The translations under genes were made by a program, and so were the position numbers. The notes under the pieces are model-generated. The model was given only the letters and a program-made list of their open reading frames with translations, did not search any database and had not been told where the DNA came from. From NCBI GenBank assembly GCA_037074705.1, contig CM073591.1:35878587-35942586 (forward strand): a DNA stretch of 64,000 nt. The letters run 5' to 3'. How positions within the stretch are numbered: position 1 is the first letter of the stretch; each line of letters begins with the position of its first letter. The DNA comes from Zhengitettix transpicula. Lineage: Eukaryota > Arthropoda > Insecta > Orthoptera > Tetrigidae. Shown here one piece after another: positions 12,040-22,640 of this stretch.

Positions 12040-12600
12040 GATGTATGCATATGTGCGAGGCAGCGTTATTGATACGTATAGGAATCTGTCTGTTTCACAA
12101 GTGGTGTTTATTTTGGGGTAAGTGGAGGAGACATGTCCCGAGGCTAATACAATTATCGCAGAGTCTGGCTACCGCAGAGCAAATGATACGGCAGATGGCG
12201 GGACGTTAATGAAATGTAATTATCGTCGCAGGATTTGAATACACGAGCAGCGACGGGAAAAACTAGTCCCCCTTTGTGCTGTGACATGGTCTGCGATCGC
12301 CGCCCCTGTGTTTAGGGAGGCTAATTACTGTCCTTACCCGATTCCTTCCTTCCACGCTCGCCAAATATTCAATTTCCAGACGACTCCGTCGCGGAATACA
12401 AATGTCCTGGACTCCGAAGCCCCGGGGCGCCATTGTGTTTGGAGAGACAATCGCTCGCTTTCTTCTCTCGGAACCAGAGGCGCACACATGCTTAAGTCTC
12501 GTATTCATCGAGCTCAAACGGACAACACGAAAGAGAAGCGACTGTTGAATGACCAGAGGCCTTCGCGATGGACAACCAACTTGTAAAACAGAGAAACGAT
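12040..12600. other. GC-raised island with repeated AATTATCG motif
   Basis: One of the clearest GC-rich, CpG-containing islands. AATTATCG followed by CGCAG-like sequence occurs twice (near 12150 and 12219). The plus strand is open at 12281-12586 (101 codons) and the minus strand at 12263-12517. Neither translation is recognised, and the overlap suggests high GC rather than coding. A developmental enhancer or an unrecognised exon are the two main alternatives. Confidence 0.3.
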
Positions 12601-12785
12601 TTGCTACAGTTGCATTTACTTGTCTCTCGTCGTTGTTTCCTTTCCGTGCTTACAACTTAAAATGTAATTCATGTTATCGAGTTTATATCGGCGACGTACT
12701 GCATTTATAACTAATTCAGATGTCCACAGTTTTAACACTACAAATAAATATATATTTCATATAGAGTGTAAGAAACTATCAGTTG

Positions 12786-12944
12786 CACAGAAGGTACTAC
12801 TCTATAACGCAAAACCTCGTATTCAGAAAGCTTCCACAACATGTTAAAAACTTGAAAAATGAACCAAACAAATTTAGAAAAGAACTTGCTACTTTTTTAC
12901 TTAGCCCCTTCTACTATTCTGTAAAAGGATTTGTAGCTCTGTAA
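12786..12944 (+). pseudogene. LINE ORF2 extreme C-terminus relic
   Basis: One frame reads LPQHVKNLKNEPNKFRKELA followed by a TFLL...FYYSVKGF block and a TAA stop at 12942. The upstream motif KVLLYN is in another frame, so a frameshift lies between. The order (VLLYN, LPxHVKNL, KFRKELxxFL, FYSVxEF, stop) matches the last ~55 residues of ORF2 proteins in CR1/jockey-type non-LTR elements. AT-rich 3' untranslated sequence follows to about 13035. It is 5'-truncated, as most LINE copies are. The clade is not settled. Confidence 0.58.
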
Positions 12945-13035
12945 GAATGTAACTATTGATTACCAATTGTAAATAGTCAAGATGTGAAAGTAGATGTAAG
13001 GCATCCTATTAATAATGACTTATATAAAACTTATT

Positions 13036-13457
13036 GAAGGATCCACGGAATATGATTGTTATGTTATACGAGTACAAGAATTAATTTTAAGACGCAATTA
13101 TTATCCTCAACGGAAGTCTTAAATTTCAGTGCACCGGATTCATAGCAGCAATATCAGTTGAGACTTTCCTTTCTGTTAACATTTTATAACAACGAATTTT
13201 TTTTATTACAAACACCATTTATAGCATATTGAATATTTTTATTTTATACATCGTCACATTAAAATGTAGGCAATTTATCATTCAGTTTTTACGGTTATTA
13301 CCTGAAAAAAAGCAAGTTTTAGTGTGAAACAGCGTATTTTATATAATAAATTTTTATCTGTAGGAATGATGACTTTTAATTTAACTTTATTTTATCAATA
13401 CTTTATTAATAATGGTGATATTAGAAGAGTTCTGCTCCATGCTCAATAATAATAATA
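13036..13457. other. AT-rich intergenic sequence, nothing recognised
   Basis: AT-rich with no open frame; ends in an (AAT)n run next to the piggyBac-like element. Confidence 0.5.
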
Positions 13458-13541
13458 TTAACCCTTTCCACTCGAGGGCTCCGGAGAGTAGCCATTTAAA
13501 ATAGACTTCAAGCTACGGAGCCCTCGAATGCAAAGGGTTAA
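13458..13541. mobile_element. 76-bp piggyBac-like micro-MITE flanked by TTAA
   Basis: TTAA at 13458-13461 and 13538-13541 bracket a 76-bp element. Its ends are inverted repeats of about 25 bp: CCCTTTCCACTCGAGGGCTC... at the left, and the complement reads CCCTTTGCATTCGAGGGCTC... at the right, with roughly 22 of 25 positions matching. TTAA targets and CCC-initial termini are hallmarks of the piggyBac superfamily. The spacer is only ~26 bp, so the element is almost all terminus and must have been moved in trans. Confidence 0.75.
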
Positions 13542-13741
13542 TACTAATAGTGTGAACACGGTCAAATTTGTCAAAAATATTTTTATGACAGAAACACACA
13601 AAAATTAACACCGCGCTTCGTCCTCAATCTAGGAATTAATCAGCAGCGGAATGGAATAATACTAAAATTACAAATAAAAGTTGTATTTAAACAACTGTTG
13701 ACTAAAAGAATTCTAGTATAAAAATAATGTAAAATAGAAAA

Positions 13742-13925
13742 CTAAAAACACCGGAACCTAAAGCAACACAACCTCACAATACAGTTTTTGAGTTTGTCAA
13801 CTGTATTGTGCGGTGTTTTTAGTTGTCTTAGCAACTGAAAAAAAAAACAAAGTTTCCAGAAACGTTGTGTGATTTATATAATCACTTCTTTGGTCTGTAT
13901 TTGACAATTTTACCTTATTATTAAT
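13742..13925 (+). mobile_element. Perfect two-part hairpin joined to a Penelope-like terminal fragment
   Basis: CTAAAAACACCG (13742-13753) and CACAATACAGTT (13775-13786) are matched exactly by AACTGTATTGTG (13799-13810) and CGGTGTTTTTAG (13811-13822). This gives two perfect 12-bp stems separated by a 21-nt one-sided bulge. Immediately after it, CCAGAAACGTTGTG and then the ...TATATAATCACTTC...GTCTGTATTTG tail match the Penelope-like family seen at 19.4 and 42.3 kb. The CTGANGA half of the hammerhead-like core is degraded here (CTGAAAA). Confidence 0.45.
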
Positions 13926-14640
13926 TTTTAAAACAGACGTATATCTTCCATATTATTATTCATTTAACTGAAAAAATTCTTCTATAAATGTATTAGCCGT
14001 ATAAATATATTTTTCTTATAATTTTCAAGGAATGCCCTGCCTGCATTGCTCGTTGTAACCGAAATGAGAATGTGTTTAAAGAAAAACATAATTATTGTTG
14101 TACCTAGTACGTATTAACAATAAAAATTTTATTATTTTTTTTGTTAATAAACTATTTCTGAATAATTTGGCTGTATTCATACATTTATAATTATATTGAA
14201 GTCAGACAGATGTAACTATTAACTAATGATAATAAAATTCAAGAACTGAAGATGTGGATAGGGCATCGCGTACCGAGATTTTTTTCATCCTGATGCTTCA
14301 ATATTATTATAAAATTACAAACGTTTTTTTCCAGTAATCGTCTATTTATCTAAGTGATTAAATACGATTGGTAAACATTTTATTCTTAGAAACTTATTTG
14401 AACAATACGCTTCTAATTGAACAACTTCATGTAATACGTTCTGACCTGGATGTCATTAACTATACTTATTATTATTTTCATTTTTCTTCTCGTCTTCTGA
14501 GTGTCTAGTGGGCTACAAATTTGAGAGAATAAAAAGAATTAGATTAGCATTAATATATGGGAGAAAAACATTTATAGCTATAATAATCTGCCCTTCGTCA
14601 CTATCTTACATTGTCATGTAACCCACGTAATAATGTTCTT
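13926..14640. other. AT-rich intergenic sequence, nothing recognised
   Basis: AT-rich, no open frame and no shared repeat. Confidence 0.5.
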
Positions 14641-14840
14641 TTACAGCGTCCAGCTTTGAAAGGAACCAGTGATGATACGCGAGCAGGAAAAGTTTATATA
14701 CACGCGTAGTGATGTAGTTCAAACACAACGTTTAAGTTAGGATAAAATTACACGTGTTACTCTCTGTGTGTGCATCTCAAGTTCTGACTACCTTATAACA
14801 ACATCTACTTTCGAATTGTTCTTTTTGTCCGATATTACAG

Positions 14841-15044
14841 GGCGTTAACAAGATGATAGAACCACAAAAACGCAGCTCGGTTAAGTTAATGTCCGGTTCC
14901 ATCCCCGTCCAATACCAATATTACGAGCAGAACAACGTCGGAACTATGCTTAAATCCATCATCGCGTTAACTCTAAGCGGCTGTGTACTTTCAGCGACGG
15001 CATTTCTATTACAGCCGTTGGTAACTGACCTAAATTCCTTACGG
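14841..15044 (+). CDS. Candidate coding exon, N-terminus of a single-pass membrane protein (unassigned)
   Basis: A pyrimidine-rich tract and ATTACAG give a good 3' splice site at 14840. Twelve bases later ATG (14853) sits in AACAAGATGA, with A at -3. The frame runs to a potential donor ACG|GTAACC at 15045, or to a stop a few bases on. The 64-residue product has a polar N-terminal part (KRSS, YQYYEQNN) and then a hydrophobic segment, IIALTLSGCVLSATAFLL, at about residues 33-50. A type II membrane topology is possible. About half of third codon positions are G or C, well above the local background, which favours coding. I recognise no family. A chance frame or a decayed gene remains possible; no second exon is certain. 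Confidence 0.38.
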
Positions 15045-15128
15045 TAACCGTCCCATATAATTTCTTATAATTTATTTCTTGCGCGCTGTAGGACGGTTTG
15101 AAAAGTTTGCGCAAGCTCAGAGCAATTC

Positions 15129-15257
15129 CACCAATGCCACTTGTCGAGAATACTTCAAGAAAATTTCTAGCATTTGGCTCAGTAACAGTTCTATTACTGT
15201 GTTTGTTGGCTTCAGTTCAATCGAAACAGCCGACTGATTTCTATAATAAAAATGGAT
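15129..15257 (+). CDS. Small frame with signal-peptide-like N-terminus (tentative)
   Basis: From an ATG at about 15135 the frame encodes 41 residues: MPLVENTSRKFLAFG, then a run of V, L and C residues, then ASVQS, then a short polar tail ending with TAA near 15257. The layout resembles a signal peptide with a cleavage site after ASVQS. A possible acceptor, CTGTAG near 15101, precedes it, so it could instead be an exon following the one at 14841. The overlapping +1 frame is also open (RFEKFAQAQSNSTNAT...), which weakens the coding case. Treat as a lead only. Confidence 0.18.
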
Positions 15258-16570
15258 AAAATATAACGTCGTATTTTAATCAAACACAACTTCAGCGTAA
15301 GTCCAAAGGACAACTTCTCCAACATTTGAAATAAACTTCACTTTGTTTTATAACGCTCTAAAACTGTTTTCAACATTCTTCTTAAATTTATATTTTTAGA
15401 AGATTTCACGTAATAAGAATTCCGTTTGACGTTTATATCGAGAATAATATTTTGTAAAATAAATTGGCTAATTATAAATGTATGAGAAAAGCTAAATTAG
15501 TGAGAAATAATTTATTAAATACGTTTGGACGTCTTCATACAGTTTTAATTATATTGAAGCCAGATAAATATACAAATTAGAAATTTACTAAATAGTAATA
15601 CGCAAGATTGTCGCTGTAGTAGTCAATCTAATTATTACACGTGATTGTCTTTAATATAGGTTTTATAATTTATCATCGTTTTGTTTTATATGACTTATTA
15701 TGCAATAACAATGCATTCATGTTAAATAAATTTGTCTATTTAATTTACATATTTAATGCTCTGAGTTAAAAATTACAAAACTGCTTTTCCTAGGGGAAAA
15801 ATGAGCTTAATTGCATGTGGTCGGGAATTAATACAATTCCCATTGCATATGTTACGTTACTAAGACTCGTTCAATTCTCGTCAATTTTTCTATAACATCA
15901 CTAAAATTTATTTATATTTTCTCGCTCTCATTTATCACGTTGAATCAGTTTCTATCTCTACGCTTATTTGGTCTCTTCTAACCATCCTCAAATAATTGTT
16001 GCAAATAATTCAGACTTCAATCTCCCACTATTCCTTCTCTCCTCGCCGGCGAATATATTACTCTATCTCGGGCTGTATTACTTCTTCACCAGTAAATTTC
16101 GACTGTCTCATTTCTTTCCAACAGAATCCCTTCAAATTGCCGCTCCATCTCGCGAAGGTTCTTGTTAATAATTTCCCACGTACCCTCGAGGAAACGTCAA
16201 TGTCCTCTCTAAAACTATAATCTCAGGTCAATTTAGCTACACCAAAATATGTTAACTCACCAACTGCTACAAGTCTGCGGTTATTTTTTCTCGAAATGTC
16301 ACAATTTTATAAGGAAGACATCTGCTGCCGTGTTACAACAGATGCCGTATTTTTATTCCCTCGCTTCTTTTTTTATATATCCAATTATTCCATAACACCG
16401 AATTTTGGTGATTGATATTGCAATAGCAAAGCATCATGATTTAAGCTACGAAACGAAAGCGCCAGTCGTCTATAATATTCTATACGTCTTACACGAGAGA
16501 AAAGCACGTAGAAGAGAGAATTTATTTACAAATAATTTTTAATTAATGTAAATGTCAATGCCTGATTTAA
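15258..16570. other. AT-rich intergenic sequence, nothing recognised
   Basis: AT-rich. A pyrimidine-rich patch at 15960-16220 gives two overlapping short frames (66 and 74 codons) without recognisable features. Confidence 0.5.
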
Positions 16571-16635
16571 TAGTGATAATATTGCAAATACAGACAAAAT
16601 TAAAAACAGAACCAGCACAACGTTTCTTCTAATTA
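16571..16635 (-). mobile_element. Penelope-like terminal fragment (edge only)
   Basis: On the minus strand AGAAGAAACGTTGTGCTGGT is followed by sequence ending in GTCTGTATTTGCAAT. This is the conserved 3' half of the Penelope-like module found at 4.9, 13.9 and 19.5 kb. Only this half remains. Confidence 0.4.
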
Positions 16636-19420
16636 TCCGTAGATCTAATAAAGTTCATCACGTTTCTTGAATCAATATTAATTTTTATTTAAAATACTCG
16701 TGAATTTAACAACGCTTTAGATTTACTGAATTTTAAATTTATTTTAATCGAATTATTGGAAAACAATATCCGAACTTTATAAATACTGCATAAAATACGT
16801 ATGTTTTAGCAAATTTTAAGTAATTTAATTTATGTTATGGGTCGGCATGACAAAAGCTGGGTATTAATGAAAACATTTAAATTAAACTTTTAGTCTCAAA
16901 GCTTCTGCAGAAAGCAGTTACAAATAATCACTTCATGCTTGGTCACCGTCTCTAATAGCACAACACATTGAATTGTTGAAAAGAAGAGAATTCAACTTGA
17001 GTAGAACGAAATTGTGCTCTTGCTGATAGAACAAGCCATTGTCTCCGCGCCGGAAGAAAAAAAAGTGGTGATGAGCAATTAAATGTGAGCATGTGTGCGT
17101 GCGTGCTAGTGTGTGTTGGCAGCACTGACTGCAGTTGGTACGTAGCCAAAGTAGATAATTCTCGCTTATTACCACTCCTGTGAAAACTACTTGTGATGGT
17201 AATAAGCTGCGACAGAAAAGAAAGAGACGCAATTATCCTAGTTGCCTCCACTCATAGAAACTCTCCAAGACCGTGCCTTTTCATGTTAGTAGCAATCTTT
17301 AAAGCGACACACTCAGACATTCTACGGAACGAATTCACCTAATTGAAACCTTACAGGTTGAAATTAGCAAAGGAAGAACCGCAGAAAAAGATTAGGTTTT
17401 GAAGTTTTGCGACGACTACGAGTTACTCGTCCGAAACGTATGTGAACATTGCGGAGAAATATGAATAAAAGGAAGCGATTGGCATGAGAAATGAGGCGGG
17501 TGTTATATTTAAAATGAATAAGAAGTTATAGAACACTAAATAAACTTTTTTTTTAAAAAAACTCACCATATTATACCTGATTGTAAACTTCAGTTCAGCA
17601 AAGCGTTTTATTGTTAATGCAACTGTTTTTCCAAAAGTTGGAAATCTGAAAAATAAAAACGTTTATTATCAATTTTTGCGGTCTTCAGAAGACAGCGGTA
17701 GAGAATGACAGCAGAATCGTCAAAATTGAGAAATCTGAATCTGGTGATTAACCGCGAAAAATTTGTTTAATTTACACTGAGAAAGCTTGCATTAAATAAA
17801 AGAAACGTTATTTACAAGAAAAACACAGGTTGCTGCAAACATCATTACGAAAAACGTTTTTAGAGTAAAATTAATATACATCCAAAGATACGTTTAACAT
17901 ATCTTCTATTATATAATTTAACGTATTATGCATTGACATTTAAAATAATCACAGGATATTTAAAAATGATTTTATCTGGTATTAATGGATTTTAATTACA
18001 CAACTCTCAATTACTGAAGAATAAAGAAGGTGATGGAAATTGATACTGGATTATAGTTTAACGCACTCCTTGTTTTACAGCTCTTATAGAGTTAAATAGA
18101 AGAAGATATTAAAATTTTCGAATATCAATAACAAAATTCCTATATTTTACGACCTGCTGAAAATCGTTTCGGAACACGAATCAGAAATTCCTAGTGAGAA
18201 TTTTTTTTGTGTGTGTGGATCTTCTCCTTGTAACTAGAAACAACCAGTAACCTTTTCCAGCTGTAAATCAATACAAGTTCCTATCACAATTATGTTAATA
18301 CAGTTGTTCGTTCTGCGATTTAACATTTTGCTTTGTCTCTAAATAATTTTTACATAATCACTGACTTACACGTGTCCCTTCTGTTTGAAATAATACTACC
18401 CGCAAATACTCAGAAAAATGTTCAATTTGATAGTCACTTTTTACGTAGATAACACCAGCATCAATCAAAATCTGTGGGTGTTATCTCGGTAAAATAAATT
18501 CAAAAAAATAATAAATACAATATTGTACCAATCAACCAATTAACTGTAAAAATGAAAACATTTTAACGAAAAACTGGTAAAAAAATTAGAATAAACGAGA
18601 AACAGAGTAAATACATTATTCACTTCGCCTTTAGCTACCTGAACGTAAAACGTGCTCTGCTGGGAATAGTCGTTAAATCATTTCAATTACAGACTTATGA
18701 ATAAATTATTTTACCGTGTTTTTCTCTGCCCTATTATTTATTTTTGGAAATGTGGCAGGTTTTACGCAATTATCTGCTGAGACTCGCCTTTCGACGACTA
18801 CGTCGTGAAAAAGAACGACAAATATACTATTTTTGTTATTTTGTTCATTCGCATTTAGTTAGAAATCTAAAAGATTCCGTAAAAACTCTGGAAATTGATA
18901 TACACTTATGATAGGGCAAAATTTCTAGGTTTTACATCCTTGGCGCGTTGTAAGGTGATAGAGGAAATTCTAGAAAATATTAAATGGAAAAGTGATAACA
19001 TTAGTGAATGTAGGAGTGTAGAGACTTTTTTTGCGTATTAAAGGTTTAAGATTGTAAAATAATTATCGAGGAAAATGCGCACGATCCATGTCAGTTCCTT
19101 TTACCGTTGCTCAACGAGTGTGGATCATTTACAGAAAGCAGAGTCGCGTTCGGCAGAGTTCCTCGAAAGTAATTAACACAAGTAAAGGTACTCCAAATAG
19201 TTAGTGGCTTCAGCATGGCCCTGAAAGTTGGAGGAACCAATCCAACAAGGGAAACGTCGATCGACGTGCCAACGAAGACACGGTACACCAAAACCACCAA
19301 GAATAACCAGCAATATTTTTTTCAACCGTTGTTTTTGGTAAATTATTTTCAATCTACGGTTGACATATTTTCCTCTCAAGTTTTTTCTGATTAAAATCAA
19401 AAATTTGTGTCTGATTGAAA
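16636..19420. other. Mainly AT-rich intergenic sequence
   Basis: No supported gene. A mildly GC-raised patch at 17030-17270 is open in two minus-strand frames (99 codons each, overlapping), which is more likely composition than coding. A similar patch is at 19090-19300. No shared repeat was found. Confidence 0.45.
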
Positions 19421-19550
19421 AATCAATAATAATAAAGATAGTCAAATACAAACAGTTCTTGCGTTTTTCTTCCACATGAAGAAAAGTTGTGTGGTATTTA
19501 TATTATCACTTCTGTATTTGGCTATCTTTCTTCTAATTATTATTTCTGTT
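19421..19550 (+). mobile_element. Penelope-like foldback fragment 2
   Basis: AATAATAAAGATAGTCAAAT near 19426 is mirrored by the complement of ATTTGGCTATCTTTCTTC near 19518, so the two ends are inverted copies. Between them AAAAGTTGTGTGGTATTTAT... matches the module at 42.3 kb. The left arm is truncated and the hammerhead-like core is not preserved. Confidence 0.45.
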
Positions 19551-20070
19551 TAATTGGGTATCTACGAGTCCGTTAGATATGAATTGTGCTATTAATGTAG
19601 TTTTCTAGAACACATTATATAATCATATGAAATTTCATTTTTACAAAATGTAACCAATAATATCATACAGGTTCACTCAACGAAATATTAGCGTTAAATA
19701 ATATTAGACGACAGAATAATAAATTTTGAGATTATTGAGACAAATTCAAGCAGACATTAAGTTGGTTTGTTATTACATTATTGATTGATATTTGAGGAAC
19801 TGATTAAAAACGGTCAAGGATGTACATGCTTGATATATGATATTATACAGGATCATTGTAATGATTTCCGCACTATAGGATTGGAAAGCAACTGGGAAGA
19901 GACTGGGTGAATTAACAGCTTAGTTGAATGCATTTATCTGATCGTTTGTAAATAACCTAATAACTATAATGAAAACCTAATAACGATCGCCGGTAAAAAA
20001 ATATTTTATATGGGGTGTTTGGTCTTCAGTGACTGACTGTATTCATCAGTTCCTTGCATACACATAATAA
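19551..20070. other. AT-rich intergenic sequence, nothing recognised
   Basis: AT-rich sequence leading into the large inverted repeat. No open frame. Confidence 0.5.
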
Positions 20071-20202
20071 AAATAATTTCAGAAAATATTTGCGTAAATT
20101 TACATTAAAATAATAAGAATAATAAAATTGTTTTTATATTTATACGTACCTATTATTAAAAAACTTCGTTATTTTACAAAATTTAAAAACATCACCTAGG
20201 CC

Positions 20203-20717
20203 TTTCTGAAACAAGAATTCCTTATTTCCGGGATAAATCTATATAATAGTCTTCCGGACGAAATAAAAACGTTAACTATACAAATTATAAAGAGTTGTAA
20301 ATCTCTGTTAATTAATTAAGAATGAAAAGCGCTTAAAAAGTTCGTAAATAGGAAGGACAGATTAGATCCTCTTTCGTAAAACAATTTTCGGGTATCGTAT
20401 CAAGTTATACTATTATTACACAATTATAATCTTCAATAATTTAACTGCCGACTTATTTTCTTTTTCATATTCGACTGGAATCGAAGTAAGATTTCTTGCT
20501 GGAAACTTCTTCCAATGAAAATTGCAGATTAATATATATATAATTTCTTTAATTATTGTTATATTATTATTTAAATTATTTAACATTGCTTTAAATTATA
20601 TAATTTTTTTGTAATGTTATTCGTAATTCTAATATTTTATTTCTTTTCTTGTAATCTTATATTATGACTATCCTATTTCGTCGAGGCAGAACTAATGGAA
20701 AGAATAATAAATCTAAA
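20203..20717 (+). pseudogene. LINE 3' end inserted in the left arm of the foldback element
   Basis: The frame from 20203 to the stop at 20317 reads FLKQEFLISGINLYNSLPDE and then IKTLTIQ. The GINLYNSLPxEIK block is the conserved C-terminal motif of many non-LTR ORF2 proteins. About 400 bp of 3' untranslated sequence follows, closing with a simple AAATCTAAATCT tail, as in LINEs with microsatellite-like 3' ends. It interrupts otherwise continuous homology between the two foldback arms, so it is younger than the foldback. Confidence 0.5.
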
Positions 20718-20971
20718 TCTTGTGTTGACAACACCTCGTCCGGGATACAACTGAGTGTACGTCTGTAATATCGTTTTAAGACGATACACTATCGTTATAA
20801 TTTGAGCGATGAAACATGATTACAATAAAAAAGTTAAATTACTTTAACGTTATTTATGTTGGTCATTTATACTTGAATGAATTTTTACATAAACATTTAT
20901 ACATATATACAAGTTTTACTCATACAGTAACATATAAACTCATATATGAGTAAAATCTGTATATATGTGTA

Positions 20972-21813
20972 CCGTATTTTACGGACTATGAGACGCACTT
21001 TTTTCTTCAAAAAATAGCCTCCAAAATTCAGCTGCGCCATATACGCGAAATTAATATAAAAATGTCCAGTGTTGATTTAAAATTCCCGCGTCTTAAAAAT
21101 GGCCATATATTCGATGCCGCGAGAAACCTATCTCTATCTGGCGACTTTGGATTCAACTGGCAGCAGCGATGCGACGGACGAAGGGTTGGATGGACGAGGC
21201 TGGTATGAAATTATGAATTAACACAGTGTGGGAGAGAAGGAAAGGTGATTTATTGAAGAAAAGTTCTCTTGTGCTAGATCAGTTTAGTAGTCATTTGAAA
21301 AATTCTGTGAAAGAGAAATTGAGGCAGGGAAATACAGAGCTTGCTGTTATTCCGGAAGGACTTAATTCATAATTGCAACCTCTTGATGTCTCGATAAATA
21401 AACCATTTAAAGTATATATGAGAGAGGAACGGAACAAATGGTTGATGGATGAAACCCAACATGAATTAACGTCAAAGGGAGCTTACAAACGACTTACAGT
21501 CAAACAAGTGTCTCGGTGAATAAAACAGTTGAGGTCTAGAATGAGAGAAGATATTATTGTTAAATCTTTCAAGAAGTGTGACATAAGTAACGCTGTCGAT
21601 GGCAGTGAAGACCATCTTATATACGAAGACGATGACGATGAAGAGGAAGAAGAAATTTCAGATGACGATTTACAGTGATTTTAAAGGTTAGTTCGGTTTT
21701 ATAAACTCAGAAATTTTTTATTCTGGCTTTGCAATCTATTAATAAAAATGGTAAAAATGTTGTTTTACTAAAAATTGGTTTAAAAAGTACGTAGCGACTT
21801 ATAGTCCGTAAAT
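20972..21813 (+). mobile_element. pogo-type (Tc1/mariner superfamily) DNA transposon relic
   Basis: The left end CCGTATTTTACGGACTATGA (after TA at 20970-20971) and the right end, whose complement contains TTTACGGACTATAAGTCGC, form terminal inverted repeats. The right repeat lacks its last bases. Between them lies the transposase relic at 21226-21678. The total length of ~840 bp is far below a full pogo-like element, so the N-terminal half is largely deleted. Confidence 0.75.
21226..21678 (+). pseudogene. pogo-like DDE transposase, C-terminal half, with two in-frame stops
   Basis: One frame runs 150 codons to TGA at 21676. It contains KKSSLVLDQFSSH, where the D matches the second catalytic aspartate of the DDE domain. 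Then come VIPEGLNS-stop-LQPLDVSINKPFK, the family signature around the third acidic position, then VKSFKKCDISNAVDG, and an acidic C-terminus ending ISDDDLQ. These are standard features of pogo/Tigger-type transposases, which cut and paste at TA. Stops interrupt it after EGLNS and after KQVSR. The DNA-binding N-terminus is missing, so it is inactive. Frame conservation over the rest suggests a moderately recent death. Confidence 0.85.
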
Positions 21814-22150
21814 GTTTATGTATATCAACTGTAAACATACACTCAAGTATAAATGATCAACATAATTAATGTAAAGTTAATTTAGCTCATTTATAGTAAT
21901 CACGCTCCATCGATCACATTAGGTCGATAGTGTATAACGTTAAAACGGTATTACAGACGGATGGATGACGCGTTGTTAAAGTGAACAAAGTACTTAGTAT
22001 GAAATAACACAACTTTTTAAAGCATTTTGATGGATTCATGTGAATCTTTTATTAGTCTTTGGGTAAGTATAAATATAAACATTATTTTTTATTATTAATA
22101 TTTTAATGTAAATTTACGTAAATAATTGTTTTTATTATATGTAACCAGGG

Positions 22151-22640
22151 AAAGTATGAATGTGGCGGAAAGCTCCCATATAAAATAAATGGTTTTATAT
22201 CCCAGAGAGCGTTAGATAAGGTTATTTACATAAAGAGCTAAGCTGAACTATGGCGGACGGAGAAACGGCTGGATCCGTACCAACAGTGGAATCAATTGTG
22301 TGTCTTGGACAGACCAAGGTATTTTGTGTTGTGTTTGGCCAGTAAGACGTCCGGCAGAGGCGGGGAACTTGTTGTTTACAGTCCATAAATCAGCGGAGAA
22401 TTTATCGCGTTGGAGCACACCCCCACTTAGCGTGACAAATTCGAGTGTTATGGTGGAGTTATGGAGGCGAGACGCCGGTGATTGAACTCGGCACCTCCAG
22501 CAATAGGCCCTTAAGTACGGCTATTTGCGCTGCTTACTGCTCGACCCATCACAATAACGATTCCAATTATCCAACTCTCTTCATCGCGTACCAACGACAC
22601 AATGGATCTGTTCGGGGGTTTCAATCATTAGAGTAATGAT
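22151..22640. other. GC-raised island with a possible first coding exon and tRNA-like box B
   Basis: GC-rich against AT-rich flanks. ATG at 22250, with an in-frame TGA six bases upstream and A at -3, opens MADGETAGSVPTVESIVCLG and runs to a possible donor CCAAG|GTATTT near 22318. This looks like a 5' exon but is unverified. On the minus strand 22545-22455, GGGTCGAGCAGTAAGC... and GCCGAGTTCAATCACCGGC have the spacing and T-arm-like pairing of a tRNA or tRNA-derived SINE head. Either reading could be right; neither is proven. Confidence 0.28.

Larger units (their letters stand above)
20075..22150. mobile_element. Large inverted-repeat (foldback) element with nested insertions
   Basis: Left-arm blocks at about 20075-20195 and 20725-20912 are matched, inverted, by a continuous right arm at about 21812-22150. 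Shared blocks include CGTAAATTTACATTAAAATA (near 20093 and its complement near 22104) and CGTCTGTAATA (20760 and its complement near 21950). The total arm is ~300 bp. The left arm is split by ~520 bp carrying a LINE tail, and a pogo-type transposon occupies the centre. A smaller hairpin (ACATATATACA...TTTTACTCATA and its inverse, ~20911-20972) sits between the left arm and the pogo copy. The host element shows no transposase of its own; class unknown. Confidence 0.6.

Noticed and set aside
12263..12586. Overlapping frames on both strands as coding exons
   Set aside because: Open reading on both strands at once is expected from GC-rich sequence with few stops; no family is recognised.
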